This document shows, piece after piece, positions 13,501 through 24,842 of a stretch of DNA of 64,000 bases. Origin of the DNA: Amyelois transitella (Eukaryota; Arthropoda; Insecta; Lepidoptera; Pyralidae). The position numbers and the translations under genes were made by a program. The DNA is taken from the NCBI RefSeq assembly GCF_032362555.1, contig NC_083512.1, positions 5,072,001 to 5,136,000 on the forward strand, given 5' to 3'. The notes below the pieces were generated by a model. It searched no databases. It saw only the letters and a program-made list of their open reading frames with translations, and was not told the DNA's origin. Position 1 is the first letter of the stretch, and each line of letters begins with the position of its first letter.

Positions 13501-15762
13501 TTCACCCTTCTTTGGTTCCCATTTTAGTTTTCCATTTCGATAGTGCGTGATCATTGTTGTTGCATGGTCCGTTTAGTTTCTTAATTTAGTGTTTCCAATT
13601 ATTTTTTCTAAAGATAGGTTATAGATATTTTGTGTTATATATTTTGTGACACTTCCCTGTTTTTATGATTGTCGTATCTTTGTTATTTAGAACTAGTACC
13701 TTCAATTTATATAGATAAATGTATTACGTTTAACTTTCTTTGGTAAATGAATTTATTTTAAAAAGTAGGTACATATTAAGATTCAGATTTTACAAGTAAA
13801 ATGTATAAACTTAAATATGTATGAAAATATTTTGTATTTCGTCGACTCTACCTACTCCATTTATTCACAATTAACAATCTACCTACAAATTTGTCAAAGT
13901 ATTTCCCGGATTTTTACAATCAAATCAATAATTTTTTTATTGTCACAATAGCAATAACCAAACACCGCCTTTAAGAAATAAAATTAAGTGGTAAGCTAAG
14001 TTTCCTTTTTAGTTTTTTACCTGAAATATTTTCAATCAATTACTTCTAGATTTACCAAGCGCCGACGGCTTCCCCTCGGAAGTACCTCTACTTCAATGTA
14101 CTACTGCACGGTCACAACCAAACGTTGACTGTGGAAGGAGGCGGTGTCAACGCCACAGTCACCCAGCCCAATATCGCCGCTACCAATGGTTTTGTCCATA
14201 TCATTGATAGAGTACTTGGCGTTCCATATACGACTGTTTATGAGAAAATGAAGACTGACCCAATGCTTAAGTAAGTTTCAAAGCTTGTTCTCAAAATGTT
14301 TTACTTCAACCACAGAATAATTTGATAATTCTTGAACGGAAATTAAAATAAAGTTTGCCAGAAAAAGATTATTTTAGTATTAATAATTCAAAACTTTTAA
14401 TAAAGGTTCTTAAATTCATCATACAAAAAACAATTCTATTAAGTATTTGTAAACTTTTAAATCTGCAAGTACTTCCAAAAATTTATAATGCCTAATTTTT
14501 CAAAAAAAATCATTTAACATACCTACGAAACTCACAGAAAATAGAACTCTCAATCATGAATTAATACACTTATCATTATTTTAGCATTACATACAACCTC
14601 GGCAAACGGCAAATGTTTAATCACCAACTGAATGAAATGGAACATCGGTACACGTACTTTGTGCCCCGGGATCACGCTTGGCTCAAGTTCCAAATTAGAC
14701 ATCCGTCTGCATTCAAGGCTCTCTTTAAGGAGAAGTTCGGTTACTTTGTAAGTAGACCTGAATTACACGCTAGCTCTGTATATTTTAATTTGTATGATTT
14801 AAGTTTTAAAATAGTTTATTTTGGATATTAACTTACATGAACTTGGATACAACTTAGATGAACTAAGTCATACTTATTCACTACGTAAAAAACAGTAAAG
14901 AACTATTTGCCGGACACACTTTCAATCTACGAGAGTAAAATCACAGTTTTATTTATTTTTTCATAACAAATAAAGATTATAATGATGGACAGCGAATTCA
15001 TATCTTTTCTGAAAGCAGCCAAATGACAAATAGTAAGCTTTAAATTTGTCAAACCTGTTAATAGCTAGCTAGATAAATATGTGTTACATAATATTGCTAT
15101 AACAAAATATAAGTGTTTAGAAAGAAGCCATTCTTAGAAGCTCAAACTTTGGGCTGAAACATTCATAAAAGCCGTAATATCTTACGGCTTTTATGAATGT
15201 TAATTTACAACCCAAAAAATTAAACATGTACTTTCAGACGAAGCAGATTCTTGAAAGGCACCTTATCCGAGCTGAGCGGGCTTACACAGTATCCGATTTG
15301 AAATTACTTGCAAATGAAACGCATCCGTTCGTCTTGCCGACTTCGCGCGACCCACTTCGACTGCGTGTGAAGGAATCCGATAAAAGTAAGCTCTGTTTAT
15401 TTATTTTTACATCGTCGGCTTAGGGACCTTATTATTCCTCTTTATATATATTATTTAAATGAACTCAAACATTGAAGCAAGTAGAAATAGAGAAAAGATA
15501 CAGAAATTAGAGTAGAGTAATCATAAATAATAATTAATTATCTATTTTTCGAACAGACTACTATGTGGAATGGAACGGCCACTGGATCCACGTGTTTAGA
15601 CCCGACGTCGAATGCACCAATGGAATCATTCACGTTATAGATGAGCCCTTCGTCCTAGACGCAGACATCAGGGCCACGGGCAGCGCCGACAATATTCACT
15701 TCGCATACGCTCTCTGGGTACTCCTCCTCTCTTTTATCTTTACAAGAATTCTCGGAAACTAA
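7537..15762 (+). CDS. Fas1: Fasciclin-1, GPI-anchored neural adhesion protein (12 exons, 5' end missing)
   Basis: Homophilic adhesion protein of axons, attached outside the plasma membrane. Exons read: 7537-7675, 8233-8411, 8753-8892, 9739-9862, 9926-10103, 10467-10627, 12873-13030, 13114-13204, 14050-14270, 14585-14747, 15238-15385, 15557-15762. All junctions are GT-AG and the phases agree throughout (1,0,2,0,1,0,2,0,2,0,1). The total is 1908 nt, 635 codons plus stop. Four FAS1 domains are visible, each closing on a H(V/I)ID-like motif: HVIDQVL (exon 3), HLIQRPL (exon 6), HIIDRVLGVPYTTV (exon 9) and HVIDEPF (exon 12). Domain 1 begins with the MTMFAPTNEAF motif. Five N-glycosylation sequons are seen. 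The C-terminus is a small-residue stretch, then about 18 hydrophobic residues and a short tail, as expected for a GPI signal. Length and order match insect Fas1 as I recall it. Only the signal peptide and roughly the first 40 residues are missing. Confidence 0.93.
8544..8590. repeat. Long-stem hairpin in a Fas1 intron
   Basis: TTTTAAGAAAGAAAATGAGG (8544-8563) pairs with 8571-8590 with one mismatch around a 7-nt loop. Confidence 0.85.
10628..12872 (+). other. Largest Fas1 intron in the window, between domains 2 and 3
   Basis: This phase-0 intron of 2245 bp separates the exon ending domain 2 from the exon opening domain 3. It starts with GTAGGC and ends with a polypyrimidine tract and CCAG. 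I see no coding stretch, repeat family member or structured element in it. Confidence 0.7.
15158..15201. repeat. Perfect 20-bp-stem hairpin in a Fas1 intron
   Basis: AACATTCATAAAAGCCGTAA, a TATC loop, then the exact inverse. It ends 36 bp before exon 15238-15385, overlapping the zone where the branch point is expected. Confidence 0.95.
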
Positions 15763-17300
15763 ATGTTCAATTTGTTGAGTCAATTTTTCATTTGCTAAAT
15801 TTGAAACTGTAATATTTACAGTTTGTGGAAATTGTGTGGTTTTAGTTGGCTGCGATACATTTGATGGGAAGTAGTGACCAAAGCATGGGTGTTCCACTAG
15901 ATCAGATCTTATGATAAATAATTTCTTTTTTTGTATGTACTGATTAGTTAAAAAAAATAGTTTTTTCGTTAACATTCTCAGTGGTCATAATTCGGCTTGA
16001 TATAATTTTGTATTGATAAATATTTCGACAGTTGTTAGTTCTTTTGTAAAGTATTTAGAATATCAATGGCAATACAGTTTAGGTTAAATGTATGAAATAT
16101 GGATTTGACTGCTAAAAATGTTTAAAGTTTCAATGAAAACTATACGCCCCTAAAAGCAGTGGCATAATCTGTTTGTGTGTTGTTTGAATGGCGTTATTAT
16201 GGGCGAGTTTGAGCATTTTCTGATAAAACATCAGATTAAGTGTATTCACTTTCTATGTGTAAGTATTTATGAAGTTAAAAATCAATTTAATATATGTAAT
16301 CAGTACGATCAAATATACCTTTCTAAAATAATGCGTCACTGCCATGTTTTAAAATACGGAAATTAATACAAAATTTAGCAATGCAATTTTATTTATAACC
16401 GACATGTAGAATACTTTGAGCTCTTATCAACTTGTAGAGTTCCAATAATTATGATATCATTAAAGATATGTTTCAATTTTATCTTAAGCAAAATGAGCTG
16501 TTTAGATACTATAATAAAAAAAATATCTCCTTTGTACCATTCTTAAAATTTAATTCTATCCTAGTTCTGTTTTTATTGGAATTGTCATTCAATTTTAATA
16601 TTTGGTCCGTTGTGCCTTCTTTCATTAAAAAAATATGTACTTATAACTACAAAATTATTTAAAGGTTCTTGTCTGTTAAAATCTCGAAAGTATTTTAGTC
16701 TACCTTATACACATTCCATGTTAAATCTTGAAATATTTATAACTGAATATTTATTAATGTTATGTACCTCTTACTTCAGACTTTGATTTCACGTTTTCAA
16801 TTACCGTATCAAGAACTGATTCGGTATATACTAATCCTAAAATTCAATAGTTTATCCAACAGAATTTCTTTAAGCGTACAATGCAGATGCGCTAAATGTG
16901 CTCTTGTTTATATCTACCACCAATTAAAAGTAGTATTTTTCAAAATGAAATATCCCTATAAGAAGTAAGTATTACAATATATACAATACATTAATATGTA
17001 TGGAGAAATTATTGGAGATTTTAGTGACATTTAATGTATATAGGAATGAATGTGCTTACGATTAATTATTAATTATTAATTATTAATGGTGCAGTTGTGA
17101 TTCTCCTTTATTTACTAAGCTGGTGTAAATAATTTATGTAAGTTATGAGTGATATTCATCAAGTGATTATATTCTTTGATAGCTGCTACATTGATGCGAC
17201 TGATAACGTCACTTCGAAACTAATAAAGTATAACAAATATTGTTATCATTTTAATGCTACTTAAAGCAAATAAAATTTGATAGTAAGTATACCAGCATCA
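15763..17300 (+). other. Probable Fas1 3' untranslated region
   Basis: AT-rich sequence following the Fas1 stop. Candidate poly(A) signals AATAAA lie at about 16513-16518 and 17222-17227. The second is followed by T-rich sequence. Which one is used cannot be decided from sequence. A short tandem run of TAATTATTAAT-like units lies at about 17064-17090. Confidence 0.4.
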
Positions 17301-18009
17301 AACCTGTCTTGATATATTATTATACACATTCTCGAATTCGTTTGTTAAAACTTATCCATTTGTACTTATATACAATATTTGGAGTCTTTGTACAACTAGG
17401 AACCAAAACTTCTTCTGATGTAATATATTTATGTATAAGCAGTTTTAAACGCATTTTATATAATATATCCTGTCGCTTTATACATATAACATGTATATGT
17501 AGTGTAACTTATCCGACTTTAAAGCCAAAGTTATCTTAACTGGTGAAATATATTAATGTAAGGTTTTACTATACCAATAACAACTAAGTATTTATATGAG
17601 ATTCCATTGTAGTAAAGTACATTAAGAGTAGCATTTTCAATTAGATACATTTGAAACCAACAATGAAAAGAATTTCTAAATTGTTATGATTATGGTGAGA
17701 TTGAATGACCCAAGACAATATATATTATTTAGACCAAATATTGTACCAAATATTTGGTTAAGTTTGATATTGGAATCACGTGAAATTTGCTGTATCTCGA
17801 AGCTATGTCAAATTAGTTAAAATTATGATGAACTATGTAAGTGTTTAAAGAAGAATTTATGTATAAAATATAGGTATTTAAAATTGAACAACTGTTTTTA
17901 TTTTTTCAATTGAAATATCCCTTTTCTCTCATTGGAGAAACATTACTAATCTGAAGTGCTATTAGTGCTGGTGTTGCGCAAAATATGGTAAAGTGGTTAT
18001 ATAGCATTA

Positions 18010-18158
18010 CTAGTTTAAGCCCACCTGAAAAGTACCCTTATCCATCTTCGTGCTCCACACTATATGTACGTAAAATTTCATGGAGATCAATTTAGTGGTT
18101 GTGACGTGTAAGGCGGACAATTAAACACACACTTTCACAACTATTATATAAGTATGGA
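18010..18158 (-). mobile_element. Non-autonomous Helitron, complete, 149 bp
   Basis: Read on the minus strand it begins TCCATACTTATATAATAG and ends CTAG, lying between A and T of the host. The interior carries AAATTTTACGTACATATAGT and a GGAGCACGAAG block shared with related short Helitrons. Confidence 0.75.
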
Positions 18159-20009
18159 TGCAATATCCACCAGACAATCTGCTCAATCGTTGGTTTGCTC
18201 AAATTTCAATTTTGTTACTAACAACTGAAAAATGGACCCTATTGTCGAAAATATTATTTTTTATTAGGAATATTGGACACTGATATTTACAAATGAAAAG
18301 ACATTTCCATGATATCAATTACATACCTAAAGGATTGTATATGATGGGCTTAAAGAAGAGTTCAGACGCACTCTGTTTTAACGGAATAATTGAAATGGCG
18401 CAACAAAGGTTGGCTCGAGGTTGTCTAATCCGATAGGGTCGCATGATCCCCACAACACAATTCATCGACAGTACAGAACTAACGTTTATTTCATTCTTCT
18501 TGTTCCTACAAAGATGAAATCTCGCCAAGACTACATCTGCACTATCCCTGAATACTTCTTACGCTTCATTCCACATTCATTAGTTTTTTCTTGAAAGCTC
18601 GGTTTCGGGTACCTTTGGACTGATACACTGGGTACCAATCAAACTAATGTATTCAGAAAAGAGGAAATAGTAATATAGCCTTGGGAATTAACTTTTGCCA
18701 TCCCACCCGGTTTAGATTCTTAACTGCCGACGCTCTTTTTACGTTATACAGCTTTATCTCTGTTTCACTTTGCTGTGTTTGGTAATCTTCTTGATGACTG
18801 TGCAGTGAACATCTATGTATACCAGGTACCCATTAATGCGAAAGTGGAAGGTGGCCCATGATGTTACCTTACCTACAGGATTTTTTTTGGGTTGCATTAA
18901 ACTTGAATCACTTGTTTGTTTGTAAAAAGCATCGATTTAGTCTGACTTTATCCCAGTAAAATACCCCGCTGAAAAAAAAAACTAAAAATATCCATCGACG
19001 TTAGAAAGGTTAAAAAAATTCTGTCACTTTGCCTTCGAAAATTTTACAGGAGCAGTTCATGGAACAGGCTTAAAAAGAATTTATTTGGTTGGTACCTGAA
19101 ACTGAAAATCGTTTATAAAAACACCGTAATTCAAATATCTGAAATTGAAACTATCGAAATATGAGTTTTGTTACGATTCCCTGATATTATATATAACAGC
19201 TGTATAGCGTTTCAGTATGAAATTCGCAAAATTTATATAACCCTACATAAACGTACTTTTATTGGGGTCAGCACAAAATACTTTGCCATTTACGGGTACA
19301 GCCTCATTTACGAGATGTCCCCTAGCTGCCATTATCATTTAATATTATCATATAGACACTGTAGAGAAATTCTCATTAACCTTATGTCTACATATAAATA
19401 TCACCTATCCAAAATACTGTACCGGATATGTGCATGTTCAAAAGTAAGCAAGAAGTAAAAAGCTATGTAAGTTTAAAAAAAAGTCTTAGTTATTGAGATT
19501 CAACGAAATGCTTAGATACATGCCGATTGTATAAATTAGGTTTTCTGTGGCCAGAAGCATATTTGTTAGTACCTAAAAAGAATTAATTCCCTGCTGGACA
19601 GGAGGATAAAAAATGTCAGCCGCTGGTTAGTTAAGCCGGCTAAGCTCTCCAGAGCCGCGTTGAGGACACAAAATATTAAAAAGGTATCCTTAGGATACTC
19701 TGCTAAATCTTTTACAAAATAAATGCAAGCTGTTACGTCGGCTTCTCTTCCTCGGAAAAAAAATAAAAGTTTATATAGAGTCAATTTATCTTCGGTCTAA
19801 AGTGGTAGTATAGACGCTTCTGAGCCGTAATGTAACGCACTTCATTTATTTTCCAAAGTTGTTATGTACTTTACGTCATTCCCCTTCAGTGTCTGTACAA
19901 AAATAAAAGGGATGGGAGGCTCAGCTTTTATCGAGAAAATGGTGTTGATATTTTTATAAAATACTTAATCTATGTAACCGATTGACCGATGAGACTTCAT
20001 ATAAACATC

Positions 20010-20135
20010 CATTATACATATAGATAAACATCCAAGACCCAGGCCAATCAGAAAAAGTTATTTTTTCCTCATGCCCTGACCGGGATTCGAACCCCGAACC
20101 TCCGGTGTCAAAAACAAGCGTACCTGACACATGAG
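20010..20135 (-). repeat. tRNA-derived SINE, type I, 3'-truncated
   Basis: Minus-strand copy of the tRNA-like head, with the B box GGTTCGAATCC visible as GGATTCGAACC-type sequence on the + strand, plus the first part of the body (GGCCTGGGTCTTGG). The conserved tail of the family is absent. Confidence 0.75.
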
Positions 20136-20953
20136 AATGTACCTAACACATTAATCAATTATTTATTAATTCTTATAATTATTAAATAGAAATCTTATAT
20201 CTTTAAAAGTCAATCCTTGCATATCACTAACGAAAAAATAAAATAATTAAATAAAACATAAAAGAACGAAGTAAAATGGATCGAGGCGTTTCAAAAAATC
20301 CTGTCTACAAAAAGTTGTTCATGTTCAAATGAATTGAAAATTTAAACGTAACGTAAAACTGAAAATAGATTGCAAAGAAAATTAATGAAAGTAAGAATTT
20401 GCAATGTAAACGAGATTTAAAAAGGTAAGTTTTGTTTTCTTGATTTCATTTGCGTTATTATTCAGTGATTCAGATGGAAACTTTTAGAAGGTTTTTATAT
20501 AAATATGATTATACTTTTTGTTTTCTGTATTTAGTTTGTTGCAAGACCCCATCTCTTAGTGCAATGAACTGAAAAATAATATTATTTCTCCATACACGGA
20601 TACACATAGTTAAAATAAATTAGGTGCGATGTTTTTGGTTTGTTAGAATATGCATTTCATAAGTATGATACATACTAATTATCTAAAAATATGTTAAAAA
20701 ATAAAGATGACACAAATAGATACAGAATATAATCTTTTTCTGTCTTTACGACAACGTTAAAAACAGATAGACAGGTGGCAAGAGGTTATTATCGGATTAA
20801 ATGTATTATGAAGTATGATAAATTTACTGATATCTGTAATCAACTATCCATTTTATCAGAATCATATAAAAATAATATTGGTAAAAGATATAAAAATAAT
20901 ATTTCTAATAAAAAGATAAAATTCATATTTTACTTATTTCTGATAGGTAATTA

Positions 20954-20995
20954 AAATAAAATACGAGAAAGAATACTGCCTTGCGGAACACCAGT
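20954..20995 (-). pseudogene. LINE reverse-transcriptase scrap
   Basis: A short minus-strand reading gives TGVPQGSIL followed by a hydrophobic LF, the conserved motif just before the catalytic YADD in non-LTR retrotransposon reverse transcriptase. It ends in a stop after about 14 residues and nothing else of the element is recognised. Confidence 0.5.
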
Positions 20996-23511
20996 GTCTA
21001 GGCCACATCACTTGGAGCGATATTAATATGACAACAGAATGCTGCTGGGGACAAATTTTTCTTGCTTTTTTAAAAGAAATGTCATCATACATCAAATGCA
21101 TTTGTTGCACTTATTTTTTTCTTCTACCCTGAATTCTTTCACTTCTAACCGACAGAATGAGAGAGAAGATACCTAAGACTAGTCTTGTCAAAGTTCGTAA
21201 ATAGACCAATTGAGTGACTATAGAGATAATTTTTTTAAGTAGGTGTACGTAGCGTATTTTATGAATCTACGAAAGAAGTAGATGTAGGGATCAAGAAGGA
21301 AGACTTTTTTGTCTACATGTGATAATGTTGGATAAGCTTATAGAAAATCTATGGACAAATTGTAGGCAACGAGGCCGAAAATATAATCGTTGCAAACACA
21401 AGCGGCGATAACGAGCGACCGCCGGGATTTGATCGCTCGTGACCATTGTCGCGGCTTTGAATCTGCACCATATTATGTAATATGCCAGTATTCTAATGGC
21501 ATTCACTCGATGTATAACTTTTATATAAATTAGAGGAAAATTTTGTTCAGATCGAAAATTAATTGGAACCAACATAAATTTTGTCATCACCTGCTCTTAC
21601 TACTAACGTCATGGGAAGATCCTACGAGGTCGGAGTAACTAACACGAACTTACTCAAGGACGCAAACTGAAAATCAGCAGTCGCTCTGACCGAGTGATAT
21701 CTGCATGCACATTTATATTGTGTGTTACAGATTCACAAAAAACTTATTACTTATCTATCTATCTAGATTCAGACAGCTTAAAGAATTCGCGAGAGACAAG
21801 TTCTCATTCCCGTAAATAAGCATTGGATGCTTAGAATCTGCAAAAGACAGTATGTAAATGGCATGGTATATAATGCTTATCTATGCTGTTTAAAAAAAAA
21901 TTATAATAATCTTGAATTTCGATACAATTATCATAACGTTTAACTGATAGTAACCTAATTACATTTAGTGTTTAGTTAGGTAGTAGTTTGGCTTGATCTT
22001 GCCCAAATTCAATTAACCCGCAAATGTACTTACTCGAAATTCTGTAATATATACAAACATTATCTACTTAATTAATATGAGAAACCTCGCGCAATTATAA
22101 TTAGACTACAAAGCACGCAATCAAATGGAATAATAGCCTCTAAATTAATAAATATTGCCAAAAGTAACGTAGGTTAATTTATTCCGACGTCAATTTCGCT
22201 CAGGTTATGAATTTATGACTTCTGACTTAAAGCTTTAAATTTATCTGATATCAAAATCTATTTCATAGTCTGTAATTGGTTTTGGGCGGTTTTTGATATT
22301 TTGTTAACATTTTAGTTATTTTTATTTTATTTTTGCGAGTGCTGAGTTCAACTCAAATACGATTGAAAATAAAAACACTGCATAAATCATGAACATTTGG
22401 CAATATCCATGATAAAATCTCAACATGAAGATTTAATATACCTATTCGGTATTAACTAGCTGTGTTTAAACCATCACGAAATAAAATCTATGTTATTGTG
22501 TATTTTTTGAGGCATAAGCAATTATTGGTGTATTATTTTGGAAAAAGCTTCGGTCAGGTATTATCAAATTATGTTATTTTAAATAACTTAGTTTTCATTC
22601 GAAATTTTGAACAATAGTGGATGTAAGTAAGATGAAATTACAGAAGCTAGGCAAAAAGTGGTCGTTTTTAAATACTCATACTGAAAATTTAAAGTTCGAG
22701 ACATTTTTAGTTGATCGAGGTAAAGATACTGAATCAAACAACTACAGGTCCCTGTCTGGCTCGAAGCAAAGTTACACATTAGAGTTAGAAACTTTAGCAG
22801 CGTACCGTACCTATATGGGATACGTAATCTCTAATGTTGCCAACTAATTTCGGAAGTAACTTTTGAACGTTTACACTCCATTTGGTGGTTTATCCGAAGA
22901 CTGAACTATGCCTGGGTCTCTTTGCGTCCGTGAGCATTACCAGAAAATATAGGACTTGCAGTATTTAAACTTGCAAGTCTGTCAAATGTCTTTACAAATT
23001 TCACAAGAATAAAACTGCTAATTAAAAAGTCGATTCTTTTCATATATAAATAATTTCGTATTTTCTGAAGTAGAAGTAAAAAACGAATATCATTACAACT
23101 AAAAACATAATGCAGCCTATCTGGATTATAGTTAACTTCGACCAAGTAACGCGGAAAAACATTGTTCCACAAAGTTTCATTAAACTTGGAAATAATGCAA
23201 ATGGAAACGCATATCGCTTTTCCTTTATGCTTATTTGCCACCACAGATCTGAACTTTATACAAATTAAATTTCCAATTGTTATTTTTTATCGCCTGAACG
23301 CAATTACAGAAATGAGATATGTTCTGTTTTAAGAAGGCCTTACTTTCCATTAAGTATCTATTATCCATTGGTATGATGACTTTTTTAATAATGTATTGTT
23401 TGAGAAGATTGTCTTCATCGCAACATAGGTGTATACACAGTAAAGTGAAATGTTTTAGTGAAAATATGGTACATTTTTACCTCGCAGCTGATTATGTGGT
23501 AGTATTATTTA

Positions 23512-23537
<26 letters not shown>
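23512..23537. repeat. (CT)n microsatellite
   Basis: Thirteen uninterrupted CT dinucleotides. Confidence 0.95.
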
Positions 23538-23542
<5 letters not shown>

Positions 23543-23964
23543 GGTTCTCATGTTCTCTTTGTTCACCATAATGCTTTTGGATCTGGGGTCCACCTTCCGA
23601 TTTAGTTTTTTCGGACTTCATCGTCCTCGGTTTTAAGTCCAACCATTTCGATGAAAAAAGGGTCTAAGTAATTAATGATACGGAACGCTTCGTGTGCTAA
23701 TTCGACTCACACTTCATCGGTTTTTGTAGGAAAAGTTGCCTATTGTGATAAACTCCGTGAATTATTACAAAAGAGAATCCAGTTTTTGCTTACTCATATA
23801 GGTACGAGTATAGTTCTGGATAAGGCAGACTTACAGATGAATTGAATAGTTTCAGATTCAACATAAATTAAATAATGTCCAATTTGCAGCCAGGGATCAG
23901 GGATTTATATGTGTTAAGTTTACCCCTACAACTATAGTGAATTCACTGCATCAAAACACACACT

Positions 23965-24095
23965 TATCTATCTCGTCTTTATCCCTTACGGGATAACAGA
24001 GCCAAAACTCTGTCAGAAGACTCGAGGGGCACGTTTATTTTCGTGGCTCAATGATGGAATTATGATTCTAAGAAAATTACAGGTCGCTTTCCTTA
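23965..24095 (+). repeat. Lepidopteran dispersed repeat, diverged copy
   Basis: Shares TTTATCCCTTACGGG, ACAGAGCC, GGCACGTT and the GGCTCAATGATGGAATTATGATTC block with the copy at 1915-2108. It is clearly more diverged. Confidence 0.6.
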
Positions 24096-24616
24096 CGTTG
24101 ATTTTCCTCATCGTAAAAGCATTGGTTAGCTTTCTCACTCATACACATAACTCACAATGTAGGCAATAGTTAGTCCACCAAGACTAAAGAAGATTAAAGA
24201 AGAAAAATTCGTAGCCTACTCTTTATCCCACCTCTTCATCCAGCTCTACCTGAAGCGGCTCTTGCGTTTTCGGCTTACCGCAGCTTTCACTCCCGCGTCA
24301 GCTTACCAATTTTATCTTGATATTTTTACTTTGAAATATCTCTAATGTCCGTTCGAAGAGCCATTACTAACATTGACATTATGACATCTTTCTTCAATAA
24401 AAGGTATACTTGAAAAAATATACTTAGTTATATTTGTTTCTATTACTTATTTTGATTTTATGTAATTTTTAATTTAATTTTAATAATTTTGAAGTTGAAA
24501 TCACTTTTGTTATACAATAAAAATTTAATATAATACCTTGTAAACTTAAGAAAAAGTGAGATTTGCACGTCTCGATTTTTTATTCATATTGAAGCATATA
24601 ACTAATGTAGATCGAA

Positions 24617-24842
24617 TGTAGGGTGTCAGTGGTCGAATCGGAAAGGTAAGGTTATAATGCGTGTGGCGCAAAAAGGCACAGGTTCGAATCCAACCTCGGC
24701 CATAAACTGTGACTATTTTCGAAGTTATGTACATTTTGAGGTTGACTGAAAACCTGACTCAATTCAGGATCCATGGTTAAAGGCCAGGGCTCCTCTCCAG
24801 AGTGGTGAGGATACAACTGGGACTAAAGCCAGGAGGAAAGAA
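24617..24842 (+). repeat. tRNA-derived SINE, type II, long copy
   Basis: The head includes GTGGTCGAATCGG and the B box GGTTCGAATCC. The body has GTGACTATTTTCGAAGTTATG, ATCCATGGTTAAAGG, CTCTCCAGAGTGGTGAGGAT and an AGGAGGAAAGAAGG end. The last blocks recur at 49960-50062. Confidence 0.7.

Noticed and set aside
22906..23244. 112-codon - strand frame
   Set aside because: Nothing recognisable in the translation. Its length is within chance for this amount of sequence.
23319..23636. 105-codon + strand frame with a Ser-Leu run
   Set aside because: The frame is held open by the (CT)n microsatellite at 23512-23537.
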